23,140 nt of DNA from Phocaeicola_A sp045647865 (GTDB taxonomy: Bacteria; Bacteroidota; Bacteroidia; Bacteroidales; Bacteroidaceae): contig JAZRMW010000033.1 in assembly GCA_045647865.1 (NCBI GenBank), positions 1-23,140 of the forward strand. The letters are read 5' to 3'. Shown here piece by piece: positions 6,093-14,714 of the stretch (position 1 is its first letter; every line of letters starts with the position of its first letter). The notes beneath the pieces were generated by a model that was given only the letters and a program-made list of their open reading frames with translations, did no database searches and was not told the origin of the DNA. The translations under genes were made by a program, and so were the position numbers.

Positions 6093-9000
6093 ATGAAACT
6101 GAAAGCATTGTTTACAGGGATGATGTTGCTGTGTACGGTAGCATTGTCAGCTCAAGAGTGGATTGATATGACGGATTCCTATGTGGTGAATCCTCGGTTT
6201 GACGGAAATCAAACTACCGGTTGGACATGGAACAGTAATGCAGGAAGTCAAACAGCCAACTATGAGGGGTTTGAGTTTTGGAATGGCGATTTTGACATCC
6301 AACAGAGACTACATGTTCCGGCTGGAAAGTACAGGGTTTCTGTGCAGGCGTATTACCGGCCGGGTGACAATAACGTCGTTTATGAGTCTTATAAGGCTGG
6401 AGAGGAGTTCATTACGGCTTCGTTGTATGCGAATGACCAGTCTGTCCCGTTGAAAAGTATCTATTCGGAACCGATGCCAACAGACATCGGTGGTTGCTGG
6501 ACACCTGACAATGTGAATTTCTTTCCCGATAACATGTATAGCGGATCGGCTGCTTTTGCTTCAGGCATGTATCCAAATCAAGTAGAGGTCGAGGTCGGAG
6601 AAGACGGTCAGTTGGTATTGGGTATCAGTGGTGTGCGAAATTTTAACGGCAACTGGTGTATGATGGACAACTTCAAGCTGGAGTTGTTCGGTACGGTGAC
6701 CAAAGTAACCAGTGTCAAGTTCCCTGCATCTACGTTGTCGATGGTGACGGGAGAGAAAACCCAATTGAGCGTGACGGTGGAACCGGAGAATGCAACATTC
6801 AAGAAGTTGGAATGGAAATCGCTCAGTCCGGATGTGGCATCTGTGGACAACGAGGGAAATATCGAGGCCAAGAACAGCGGTGTGGCTATCATCAAGGCTA
6901 CTTCAACGGACGGTACGAACCTGTCGGCTACGTGTGCAGTCATCGTGAAGGATGCTGTGCCTACGGCAGAGACGGTCATCATCAACGAAATACAGAATGC
7001 CAACCTGGATATGTTCGTGGACCCGTCGTTCAACTATGGCTCGTGGGTGGAACTCTATAACCCGACAGCGAATACGGTGAGCCTGAAGGGGGCATACATC
7101 AGTGACGACCCCGACAACTTGAAGAAACATCGGTTGACCAGCAAGGCGGGGGTGATTCTGCCAAAAAGTTATGCCGTGTTGTGGTTCGACCACTTCAGCG
7201 GACGGTTTGCTCCGGGACAGATTGATAACAAACTGGACTATGAGGGCGGAACCATCTACATCAGCGACCCTAACGGTAAACTGATAAGCAGCCAGACCTA
7301 TCCCGAAGGGGTGACACGTACATCGTATGCCCGTGCAACGGATGGAGGTATGGAGTGGGGGATAACCATGACACCGACTCCGGGAAAGAGCAACAACGGC
7401 AGTCCCTTTGCAACTGTACGCCTGGAGGATCCTGTGGTGGACAAGGATGCTTGCCTGTTCACTTCGGCCTTTGATGTGCAGGTGGCAATTCCTGCCGGTG
7501 CTACACTGAGATATACCACTGATGGAACGACTCCGACGGAGAACAATGGATTTGTCAGCAGAAACGGACATTTTACCGTGGATTATACGACGACGTTCCG
7601 TTTCCGCCTGTTCCAGGATGGATATTTGCCCAGCCGCGTCATCACGCGTTCCTATTTATATATGGAAGAGAGTTTCGGACTGCCGGTCGTTTCGGTGGTG
7701 ACTGATCCGGCCAACCTCTATGATGACTATATCGGCATCATGGTGAGAGGTGTCAACGGACGTACCGGTAACGGGCAGTCCTCGCCCTGTAACTGGAATA
7801 TGGATTGGGAGCGTCCCGTAAACTTCGAATATATCAATGCGGAGGGAGAAATGGTGGTCAACATGGAGGCCAACATGGAGATGTGTGGCGGATGGAGCCG
7901 TGCATTTGACCCCCATTCTTTCAAAATCAAAGCAAACAAAATCTACGAAGGAGAGAATTATATCCCGTATCCCATCTTCCCCAACAAGGCGTATATGAAA
8001 CACAAGACGTTGCAGATACGTAACGGAGGTAATGACATCGGTAGCCGTATCAAGGATGCAGCTTTGCAGACGATTGTACATACCTCGGGACTGGATGTAG
8101 ATGGACAGGAGTGCCAACCGGTCATCCACTTCATCAATGGTCAGTACATGGGAATGTTGAATATCCGCGAACCGAACAACAAACATTTCGTGGAGGCCAA
8201 CTATGCATTGGACGATGATGAAATTGACCAGTTTGAGATGTCACCCGACTCGGGCTATGTGCAGAAATGTGGTACCGACTGGAGTTTCACACGCTGGTAT
8301 GAACTGTCGGCCAATGCCGCAAACAACTCCGTTTATGAGGAGATTTGTGGAATGGTAGATATCGATGAGTATATCAACTATATGGCTGTAGAGTTCTATT
8401 TGGGCAGCAGCGACTGGCCCCAGAACAATCTCAAGGCTTTCAAACCGCGTATGGAGGGAGGAAAGTTCCGCTTCGTACTCTTCGATGTGGACCATGCCTT
8501 CAATTCGTCAGACCCCTTCAACCTCTTTTTCAGTAAGAAAAACTATACTTTCGACCTGATATATGATACCAACAGCCGCCTGACTGCGGAAATCAAGTTG
8601 GTGACCATCTTCCAGAACATGTTGAAGAACGGACAGTTCCGTAAGAAGTTCATCGATACCTTCTGTCTGGTGGCAGGTAGTGTGTTCGTGCCTGAACGTT
8701 GCGATGCCATCATTGATTCCATGGCACGCAATACGGAACGCGCCTTGTCCTATGAATACAATTCACCCTGGGGAACGGCCAACGACTTGAAGAGGAACCT
8801 CAGAAACCGTCAGCAGCAGATGATCTATGCGTTGAAGGAGTTCTATGCGTTCAATCTTTCCGGTGTGAAGGAACAGAAGGTGGCATTGGCCTCCACGTTG
8901 CCCCAAGCACGTCTGATGGTCAACGGAATGGAAGTGCCCACGGGTAAATTCAATGGATCACTCTTTGCTCCCATCACACTGAAAGCGGTTGCTCCTGCCG

Positions 9001-10427
9001 GACACCGGTTTGTGGGATGGACCAATGGACAGGCTTCTGAAAAGGCGGTGTTTGAGTATGGCAGTACATGGAACTATTACGACCAAGGTTCTCAGGATGG
9101 ACAGAATTGGAAATCGGCTGTTGCAAACGGATGGAAAACCGGTGATGCTCCACTGGGATATTATACCAGCGACTATAACAACGGACGCGGATACAAGACT
9201 ATCCTGGACTACGGAAATGACGGCAACAAACGTCCGACGTACTATTTCACCAAGGAATTTACATTGAACAATACTCCGACGGAGGCAGATGTATATACCT
9301 TGTCCTATACGGTAGATGACGGTATGGTGGTCTATATCAACGGACAGGAGGCGGCCCGTTACCTGATGCATGATGGAGCTGTCGGATACCATGATTATGC
9401 ATCCTCTTATGCCAGCGGTAATCCGGATGTCGGGGCGCTGACTTTGCCGGCCGGATTGTTCAAGAAGGGTAAGAATGTGATTGCTGTGGAGGTCCACAAC
9501 AACAACGGTACGTCAACGGATATCTATTTTGATGCAGCTCTGACCGTAAAATCTCCTTTGGCTTCGGATGCCAATAACCTGATAAGTACCGATGAGGAAA
9601 TCCAATTGCCTTCGGGTGACAGGGTTACGCTGACAGCTTGTTATGAACCCATTCCCGAGGAGGAGATGCTGACAGCGCACAATGTGCCGGTACGCATCAA
9701 TGAGGTGAGTGCCGAGAACAGCATCTACGTGGCTCCGACCTACTTTAAGAAGAACGACTGGATTGAGTTGTACAATACGACCAACAAACCGGTGGATGTG
9801 GCCGGTATGTATCTGACAGATAAGGAATCCAAACCGAACAAATATCAGATTCCGGCTGACGCGGGTATCCAGACGGTCATCCAACCGCATGGCTATCTGG
9901 TAGTGTGGGCTGACAAACTGGAACCGGTACAGCAGTTGCATACCCAGTTCAAACTGGACAATGAAGGAGGATGCGTGATGCTGACAGCGGCTGACAATGC
10001 GTGGTGCGATATCCTGCGCTATCCGCAACATGCCGGTAGCACCAGTGTGGGACTCTATCCTGACGGTGGTATGCAGGTGTACTTGATGAATACGCCGACC
10101 ATTGCGGCAGCCAACTTCATCACTTCCTATTCCGAATATCTGGCAGAAAGTGAAATTCCTCATTCTCTCGAAGAAGTGGAATTGCCTGAAGGGGCAGCGC
10201 TCTATGCATGCTATGCAGAGGGTAGTCTGATTGTCGTAGGCAACGGTGACGGTCGGGTGTCGGTGGCACTCTATACAACTTCCGGACAGCGTTCGGCCCA
10301 GTTGGATGTCGTGATGACAGAGGGACGTGCCGTAGTGCCGATGAACAACTTGTCTGCCGGTATTTACCTTGTCCACATGCAGGATGAGCATGGACATGCA
10401 AGCAATCAGAAGATAGTTGTGAGGTAG
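6093..10427 (+). CDS. Secreted multidomain CotH-family protein with Por-secretion-type C-terminus
   Basis: Exported protein of 1444 residues. Signal peptide 1-20 (cleavage after ALSAQ, no lipobox Cys). About 21-200: beta-sandwich, possibly sugar binding. About 203-286: Big_2 Ig-like domain (VTSVKFPASTLSMVTGEKTQ start). About 294-425: lamin-tail domain (INEIQNAN...WVELYNPT). About 446-516: chitobiase/HexA C-terminal-like segment (RYTTDGTTPT). About 526-920: CotH kinase-like domain, with NIREPNNKHF and the FRFVLFDVDHAFN acidic motif. About 940-1155: repeat-like and beta-sandwich domains. About 1200-1340: second lamin-tail domain (RINEVSAEN...WIELYNTT). About 1375-1444: tail resembling a type IX sorting domain (LYTTSGQR...LSAGIYLVHM...QKIVVR). 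CotH proteins phosphorylate spore coat proteins in Bacillus; the substrate in Bacteroidetes is unknown. Own promoter and terminator isolate it as a single-gene unit. Domain borders are estimates by eye. Confidence 0.88.
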   Translation: MKLKALFTGMMLLCTVALSAQEWIDMTDSYVVNPRFDGNQTTGWTWNSNAGSQTANYEGFEFWNGDFDIQQRLHVPAGKYRVSVQAYYRPGDNNVVYESYKAGEEFITASLYANDQSVPLKSIYSEPMPTDIGGCWTPDNVNFFPDNMYSGSAAFASGMYPNQVEVEVGEDGQLVLGISGVRNFNGNWCMMDNFKLELFGTVTKVTSVKFPASTLSMVTGEKTQLSVTVEPENATFKKLEWKSLSPDVASVDNEGNIEAKNSGVAIIKATSTDGTNLSATCAVIVKDAVPTAETVIINEIQNANLDMFVDPSFNYGSWVELYNPTANTVSLKGAYISDDPDNLKKHRLTSKAGVILPKSYAVLWFDHFSGRFAPGQIDNKLDYEGGTIYISDPNGKLISSQTYPEGVTRTSYARATDGGMEWGITMTPTPGKSNNGSPFATVRLEDPVVDKDACLFTSAFDVQVAIPAGATLRYTTDGTTPTENNGFVSRNGHFTVDYTTTFRFRLFQDGYLPSRVITRSYLYMEESFGLPVVSVVTDPANLYDDYIGIMVRGVNGRTGNGQSSPCNWNMDWERPVNFEYINAEGEMVVNMEANMEMCGGWSRAFDPHSFKIKANKIYEGENYIPYPIFPNKAYMKHKTLQIRNGGNDIGSRIKDAALQTIVHTSGLDVDGQECQPVIHFINGQYMGMLNIREPNNKHFVEANYALDDDEIDQFEMSPDSGYVQKCGTDWSFTRWYELSANAANNSVYEEICGMVDIDEYINYMAVEFYLGSSDWPQNNLKAFKPRMEGGKFRFVLFDVDHAFNSSDPFNLFFSKKNYTFDLIYDTNSRLTAEIKLVTIFQNMLKNGQFRKKFIDTFCLVAGSVFVPERCDAIIDSMARNTERALSYEYNSPWGTANDLKRNLRNRQQQMIYALKEFYAFNLSGVKEQKVALASTLPQARLMVNGMEVPTGKFNGSLFAPITLKAVAPAGHRFVGWTNGQASEKAVFEYGSTWNYYDQGSQDGQNWKSAVANGWKTGDAPLGYYTSDYNNGRGYKTILDYGNDGNKRPTYYFTKEFTLNNTPTEADVYTLSYTVDDGMVVYINGQEAARYLMHDGAVGYHDYASSYASGNPDVGALTLPAGLFKKGKNVIAVEVHNNNGTSTDIYFDAALTVKSPLASDANNLISTDEEIQLPSGDRVTLTACYEPIPEEEMLTAHNVPVRINEVSAENSIYVAPTYFKKNDWIELYNTTNKPVDVAGMYLTDKESKPNKYQIPADAGIQTVIQPHGYLVVWADKLEPVQQLHTQFKLDNEGGCVMLTAADNAWCDILRYPQHAGSTSVGLYPDGGMQVYLMNTPTIAAANFITSYSEYLAESEIPHSLEEVELPEGAALYACYAEGSLIVVGNGDGRVSVALYTTSGQRSAQLDVVMTEGRAVVPMNNLSAGIYLVHMQDEHGHASNQKIVVR

Positions 10428-10438
10428 TGAGAGTTTGG

Positions 10439-10477
10439 GGACTGTCCGAAAAGTTACTAGTATAGACAGGGCAGTCC
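10439..10477 (+). terminator. Stem-loop after the CotH gene
   Basis: GGACTGTCC (10439-10447) and GGGCAGTCC (10469-10477) pair over 9 bp with one G-U, around a 21-base loop, just after the CotH stop codon. No T tract follows, so it may be an mRNA end-stabilising hairpin and not a full terminator. Confidence 0.4.
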
Positions 10478-10513
10478 AAGAACTTTGTTGGTATAAGCAA
10501 TGACACGTCCGAT

Positions 10514-10584
10514 GTAGGGGCGGGGTCTGCTCGCCTTAATAATAGTGTGTATGCTATTCTTGGGCGGGCAAACCCCGCCCCTAC
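10514..10584. repeat. GTAGGGGC palindromic repeat, copy 1
   Basis: Two 22-base arms (10514-10535 and 10563-10584), beginning GTAGGGGCGGGG and ending CCCCGCCCCTAC, are reverse complements with two mismatches around a 27-base loop. Copy 2 lies at 18556-18628. The GTAGGGGC ends are typical of REP/MITE-like elements found dispersed in several phyla (recalled, not checked). It sits between the convergent CotH and patatin genes. Confidence 0.8.
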
Positions 10585-10616
10585 GGTTAATCATTCAGCT
10601 GAAAAGAAAAAAATAA

Positions 10617-10674
10617 ATCCGCGTCATCCGCGTCTAAAAAAATGGGATGAAGGCATTGTGACACAGTCTCCTAC
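10617..10674. repeat. ATCCGCGTC tandem pair plus associated motif
   Basis: ATCCGCGTC occurs twice in tandem (10617-10634), then an A run, then at 10653-10674 the motif GCATTGTGACACAG with TCTCCTAC. The same order, a run of AATCCGYGY units followed by GCATTCTGACACAC with TCTCCTAC, occurs at 14432-14499. This shows a composite intergenic element and not chance. Confidence 0.6.
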
Positions 10675-10692
10675 AGTCAATCAATCTTTCAG

Positions 10693-11535
10693 CTAATCAA
10701 TTAGTCTCCCCAAAACTTTCTCCGCACAGGCATATCCCTCGTTATATAGGTCGGTGAGTTTCTTGACATTCTTCTCCATGCGGTCAACCACGATGGGCTT
10801 TTCAGGACGGATGACGAGGATGCGTCCTTCGGTTTCCATCTGTTCGATTAAGGCCAGTTGGTTGTTGTAACGGATGTTGCGCATAATCAATGCCTGGCGT
10901 AACTGGGGATATCGGCGATAAATGAACGAAGGGTGCTGGATGGTTTTCTCTTTTTTGCGGTATCCCTTGTTGCGGGTAAGCACCACAATGTTCTTTTCAT
11001 ATCCCTGACTCATCGCCCGTTCGATGGGGATGCTATCTACGATGCCGCCATCGAGCATGGGGCGATTATCGACATAACAGATTGGGCAGACGTATGGCAG
11101 GCTGGCTGATGCCTTCACAATATCAATCAGCCGGCGGCGGTCATGCTGTTCTTCCATGTAGCATGCCTGTCCGGTGAGGCAGTCGGTTGTCACCATTTCG
11201 AACCGCATGGGGCGGGCAAAATAGGTGTCGTAGTCGAAAGGGAGAATCTCTTCCGTAAAACGGTTGTACAACATGTCCATGTCAATGATGCTCCCGGTAC
11301 GCAGGAGATGGTTGATGCCGATATACTTGTACTTGTCCAGCAAATCGATGTTGCTGAACTTGGCCCGTCCACGCTGATGGGACACGAAAGATACACCGTT
11401 GCAGGCACCTGCACTTACACCGATGCCGTAAGGCACCTCGATATTGTGGTCCATCATGTAGTCGAGCACTCCGCTCGTGAAGGTGCCACGCATACCGCCA
11501 CCTTCCAGTACCAATCCTATATTTCCCAGTATCAT
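10693..11535 (-). CDS. Patatin-like phospholipase
   Basis: Serine lipid acyl hydrolase of 280 residues with the patatin Ser-Asp dyad. The oxyanion loop EGGGMRG is at 11-17, the nucleophile elbow GVSAG at 39-43 (Ser41), and the catalytic Asp in DGG at 162-164. The ends match the YjjU-type stand-alone bacterial patatins, with a basic C-terminal half (residues 185-250); no signal peptide is seen, so it is probably cytoplasmic or membrane-associated on the inside. Substrate unknown; lysophospholipid or phospholipid is likely for the family. It is divergent from the Xaa-Pro aminopeptidase gene and convergent with the CotH gene. The best promoter box is only five bases from the ATG (see the promoter entry). 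Confidence 0.9.
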   Translation of the reverse strand: MILGNIGLVLEGGGMRGTFTSGVLDYMMDHNIEVPYGIGVSAGACNGVSFVSHQRGRAKFSNIDLLDKYKYIGINHLLRTGSIIDMDMLYNRFTEEILPFDYDTYFARPMRFEMVTTDCLTGQACYMEEQHDRRRLIDIVKASASLPYVCPICYVDNRPMLDGGIVDSIPIERAMSQGYEKNIVVLTRNKGYRKKEKTIQHPSFIYRRYPQLRQALIMRNIRYNNQLALIEQMETEGRILVIRPEKPIVVDRMEKNVKKLTDLYNEGYACAEKVLGRLID

Positions 11536-11539
11536 ACCG

Positions 11540-11573
11540 CAAAATTACCTCTTTTTACCTTAATAGATGCAAA
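11540..11573 (-). promoter_or_regulatory. Candidate promoter of the patatin gene
   Basis: The minus strand has TAATTTTG (11547-11540), an exact -7 consensus, and TTTG (11573-11570) 22 bases upstream as -33. The start codon is at 11535-11533, so the transcript would begin at or almost at the ATG, that is, without a 5' leader. Confidence 0.5.
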
Positions 11574-11600
11574 AACGCTGTATATTTCAATTTTATTACG

Positions 11601-11608
11601 TATTTTTG
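11601..11608 (+). promoter_or_regulatory. Candidate -7 box of the Xaa-Pro aminopeptidase gene
   Basis: TATTTTTG matches TAnnTTTG. No good -33 element is seen. It overlaps a small perfect hairpin, TTGCAT-GAAA-ATGCAA (11606-11621), that would be at or near the 5' end of the transcript or act as an operator-like palindrome. Confidence 0.45.
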
Positions 11609-11661
11609 CATGAAAATGCAATTTTGCGTAAAAAATAGAATAACATTAAATCTGAAAACAG

Positions 11662-13053
11662 GTGTTTACTGCAAATGTTTATAAAGAACGCCGTGAAGCG
11701 TTGCGCCGTCAATTAGACGGTGGACTTATCTTGTTGTTGGGTAATCAGGAGGCTTCGACCAACTATCCCGACAATACCTATCATTTCCGTCAGGACAGTT
11801 CGTTCCTCTATTTCTTCGGAATCAACCATCCGGGGTTTGCCGGTGTCATCGATATCGAGGCAGGGGAAGAGACTCTCTTTGGCAATGACTTCACCATGGA
11901 TGATATCATCTGGATGGGACCTCAACCCAGTGTGGCTGCACAAGCTGCCGAGGTGGGTGTGGAGAAGAGTGCTCCGTTGGCACAGCTGAAGACGGTAGTG
12001 GAGAATGCCATCCGTCAGGGACGTAAGGTACATTTCTTGCCGGCTTATCGCCATGCCAACAAATTGTGGCTGGAAGAGCTGACCGGTATGCGGGTGGCAG
12101 AACTGGCGACCCATGTGTCGGTAGAGCTGATCAAGGCCATTGTGAATCTCCGTTCGGTGAAGAGCGCGTTGGAGATTGCCGAGATTGAACGTGCGTGCGA
12201 CATCGGTTACGAGATGCACACCACCGCCATGCGTATGTGTAAGCCCGGAGTGAAAGAACAGCTGATTGCAGGTACCATTGAGGGTATCGCTTTGGCTCAC
12301 GGAGCGGGGGTGTCGTTCCCCACAATCCTTTCCATGAACGGCGAGACACTGCACAACCATTATCATGGAAACCTGTTGGAGGAAGGCCGGCTGATGCTGA
12401 CCGATGCCGGTGCGGAAACCTGTATGAACTACTGTTCCGACTTTACCCGTACGATGCCTGTAGGCGGACGCTTCAGCCAACGTCAGAAGGAAATCTATAA
12501 TATTGTGGTGGCTGCTCATGATTGCGCCATCGACCATGCCCGTCCCGGTAATACCTGGAAAGAGGTGCATCTGGAAGTTTGCCGTGTGTTGGCACGTGGA
12601 CTCAAGGAGCTCGGATTGATGAAGGGCGATGTGGACGAAGCGGTTGCAGCCGGAGCACATGCCTTGTTCATGCCTCATGGATTGGGACACATGATGGGAC
12701 TGGATGTGCACGATATGGAAGATCTCGGACAGATTTATGTCGGTTACGATGATGAAATCCGTCCTTCGACCCAGTTCGGATTGGCTTCCTTGCGTATGGG
12801 ACGCCGCCTGCAAGAGGGATTTGTCATCACAGACGAACCGGGAATCTACTTTATTCCTGCCCTGATTGACCAATGGCGTGCCGAAGGTTTGCATACGGAT
12901 TTCCTCTGCTACGATGTCATCGAGAAGTACAAAGGCTTCGGTGGTGTGCGCTTGGAGGACGATGTGCTGATTACGGCTACCGGGTCACGTTTCCTCGGAC
13001 AGAAACGTATCCCCATTTATGTGGATGAGGTGGAGGAAATGATGAGAAAGTGA
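11662..13053 (+). CDS. pepP: Xaa-Pro aminopeptidase (M24B, aminopeptidase P)
   Basis: Releases N-terminal residues that precede proline; two-metal enzyme of the pita-bread fold. The 463-residue protein has the aminopeptidase P N-terminal domain (about 1-125, YKERREALRRQL near the start) and a catalytic domain with all five metal ligands visible: Asp in LTDAGAE, Asp in SDFTRTMP, His in GLGHMMGLDVHD, Glu in TDEPGIYF and Glu in VRLEDDVLI. No signal peptide, so cytoplasmic. The start is GTG at 11662: no in-frame ATG exists until residue 78 or so, and the family N-terminal domain needs these residues. It is followed after 39 bases by an exported papain-fold peptidase, perhaps on the same transcript. 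Confidence 0.92.
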   Translation: MFTANVYKERREALRRQLDGGLILLLGNQEASTNYPDNTYHFRQDSSFLYFFGINHPGFAGVIDIEAGEETLFGNDFTMDDIIWMGPQPSVAAQAAEVGVEKSAPLAQLKTVVENAIRQGRKVHFLPAYRHANKLWLEELTGMRVAELATHVSVELIKAIVNLRSVKSALEIAEIERACDIGYEMHTTAMRMCKPGVKEQLIAGTIEGIALAHGAGVSFPTILSMNGETLHNHYHGNLLEEGRLMLTDAGAETCMNYCSDFTRTMPVGGRFSQRQKEIYNIVVAAHDCAIDHARPGNTWKEVHLEVCRVLARGLKELGLMKGDVDEAVAAGAHALFMPHGLGHMMGLDVHDMEDLGQIYVGYDDEIRPSTQFGLASLRMGRRLQEGFVITDEPGIYFIPALIDQWRAEGLHTDFLCYDVIEKYKGFGGVRLEDDVLITATGSRFLGQKRIPIYVDEVEEMMRK

Positions 13054-13092
13054 ATTGGTGAATTAGAAATTTAAATGATTATAGAATAAGAG

Positions 13093-14304
13093 ATGAAGAA
13101 ACATTTGACATTGGCCGCTCTCGCCCTGGTAGGTGTGGGGGCTATGGCACAAGAGACTGCTAAGGCCGACACGACGGGATTTGTGTTCACTCACGAAAAA
13201 GAAATTCCCATTACAAGTATCAAGAATCAGAACCGTGCAGGTACTTGCTGGTGTTACTCAACACTGAGCTTCATTGAAGCCGAGTTGCTCCGTATGGGCA
13301 AGGGCGAGTATGATTTTTCGGAAATGTACATTGTCTATAACACCTATATGGACCGTGCAGACAAGGCCATCCGTACACACGGTGACGCTTCCTTCTCACA
13401 GGGTGGTTCGTTCTACGACGTTCTCTATGGAATGAAGACTTTTGGTCTGGTTCCCGAAGCAGAGATGCGTCCCGGTGTGATGTATGGAGATACCCTTTCC
13501 AACCATACTGAACTTTCTGCGGTGACCGATGCTTACGTGGCTGCTATTGCTACAGGAAATCATAAAAAACTGCAAATGTCTCCCGACGGTACACCATTGT
13601 GGCGCAAGGGACTGGTAGGTATCTATGATGCCTATTTGGGTGCTCGCCCCGAGAAGTTTACGTATAACGGAAAGGAATATACTCCGAAGAGCTTCTATGA
13701 AACATTGGGTTTGAATGCAGACGACTATGTGTCGCTGACTTCATACACTCACCATCCTTTCTATAGCAAGTTCGTGTTGGAAATTCAGGACAACTGGCGT
13801 TGGGCTGAGTCTTACAACTTGCCTATCGATGAGTTGATGCAGGTGTTTGACAACGCTATCGACAAAGGTTATACCATTGCATGGGGTAGTGATGTGAGTG
13901 AGGACGGATTTACCCGCAACGGTCTGGCTGTGATGCCTGATATTGAAAAAGGTCAGGAGTTGACCGGTTCGGATATGGCACGTTGGTTGAAGATGAGTGC
14001 TGCCGAGAAGAAAGCAGAAGCTGTCAGCCGACCCATGCCCCAGAAATGGTGTACTCAAGAAGAGCGTCAGCTCGGATATGACAACTGGGAAACAACCGAT
14101 GACCACGGTATGCTCATCTACGGAAAGGCTAAGGACCAGCAGGGTACTGAATATTACCTGGTGAAGAACTCATGGGGTGATGCCGGTAAGTACAAAGGTA
14201 TCTGGTATGCTTCTAAGGCATTCGTTCGCTATAAGACCATGAACATCGTTGTACACAAGGATGCTCTCCCCAAGGATATCAAGAAGAAATTGGGTTTGAA
14301 GTAA
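13093..14304 (+). CDS. Exported C1-family cysteine peptidase (aminopeptidase C / bleomycin hydrolase type)
   Basis: Papain-fold peptidase of 403 residues. A signal peptide (MKKHLTLAALALVGVGAMAQ, cleavage after residue 20) without a lipobox directs it to the periplasm or beyond. The catalytic set is complete: Gln46 and Cys52 in NQNRAGTCWCYS, His338 in DDHGMLIYG, Asn359 in VKNSWGD. The family (C1B, PepC/bleomycin hydrolase) usually acts as an aminopeptidase and is usually cytoplasmic in lactic acid bacteria; exported forms are common in Bacteroidales. Position after pepP suggests a peptide-degradation pair acting in two compartments. A terminator-like repeat follows at 14326. Confidence 0.9.
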   Translation: MKKHLTLAALALVGVGAMAQETAKADTTGFVFTHEKEIPITSIKNQNRAGTCWCYSTLSFIEAELLRMGKGEYDFSEMYIVYNTYMDRADKAIRTHGDASFSQGGSFYDVLYGMKTFGLVPEAEMRPGVMYGDTLSNHTELSAVTDAYVAAIATGNHKKLQMSPDGTPLWRKGLVGIYDAYLGARPEKFTYNGKEYTPKSFYETLGLNADDYVSLTSYTHHPFYSKFVLEIQDNWRWAESYNLPIDELMQVFDNAIDKGYTIAWGSDVSEDGFTRNGLAVMPDIEKGQELTGSDMARWLKMSAAEKKAEAVSRPMPQKWCTQEERQLGYDNWETTDDHGMLIYGKAKDQQGTEYYLVKNSWGDAGKYKGIWYASKAFVRYKTMNIVVHKDALPKDIKKKLGLK

Positions 14305-14325
14305 TCCCCGGTTGATATAGTTTTA

Positions 14326-14390
14326 GGCGCGGATTACATGGATTGCACGGATATATAGTTGTGCAATCCGTGTAATCCGTGCCTTTTTTA
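14326..14390 (+). terminator. Terminator-like hairpin built from AATCCGYGY units
   Basis: Two 23-base arms (14326-14348, 14361-14383) pair with two mismatches that become G-U pairs, around a 12-base loop, and the 3' arm runs into six T residues (14384-14389). The arms are made of 9-base units such as AATCCGTGT. It starts 21 bases after the stop codon of the C1 peptidase gene, so it can serve as its terminator while being a repeat-family member. Confidence 0.8.
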
Positions 14391-14431
14391 TAGTAACCAC
14401 CTATAAGTTTTATCCCCTAGAGGGTATGATT

Positions 14432-14499
14432 AATCCGTGTAATCCGCGCAATCCGTGCCTAAAATTATGAAAGGGCAGCATTCTGACACACTCTCCTAC
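14432..14499. repeat. Tandem AATCCGYGY array plus associated motif
   Basis: Three 9-base units (AATCCGTGT, AATCCGCGC, AATCCGTGC) lie at 14432-14458, followed at 14478-14499 by GCATTCTGACACAC with TCTCCTAC. It repeats the arrangement at 10617-10674 (20 of 22 bases in the second motif). It belongs to the same family as the arms of the preceding hairpin. Confidence 0.65.
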
Positions 14500-14607
14500 G
14501 TAGTGCGGAACGAAAAATCAAATAATCGATTTGGGTTAAAAAGTTTAAATATAATACAGAAACGATACACCTTATTCCTTTTTTTTGTATCTTTACCCAT
14601 TCAAATG

Positions 14608-14673
14608 TGTTCCAATGGAACGCTATCACTATATAACAGCTTATGCTGTACCCTTTTACGTCGGGCGTAAGAG
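14608..14673 (+). other. Three small hairpins upstream of recJ
   Basis: The 14500-14714 stretch has no credible gene. TTCCA-A-TGGAA (14610-14620), ACAGC-TTAT-GCTGT (14636-14649) and CTTTTACG-TCGGG-CGTAAGAG (14653-14673, one G-U) follow one another. A near-consensus -7 box, TATCTTTA, lies at 14588-14595. The hairpins could form a structured recJ 5' untranslated region. Each alone could be chance. Confidence 0.35.
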
Positions 14674-14714
14674 CTTGACTCTGAGATAAGAAAAAGAAAT
14701 AAAAACATATATAA

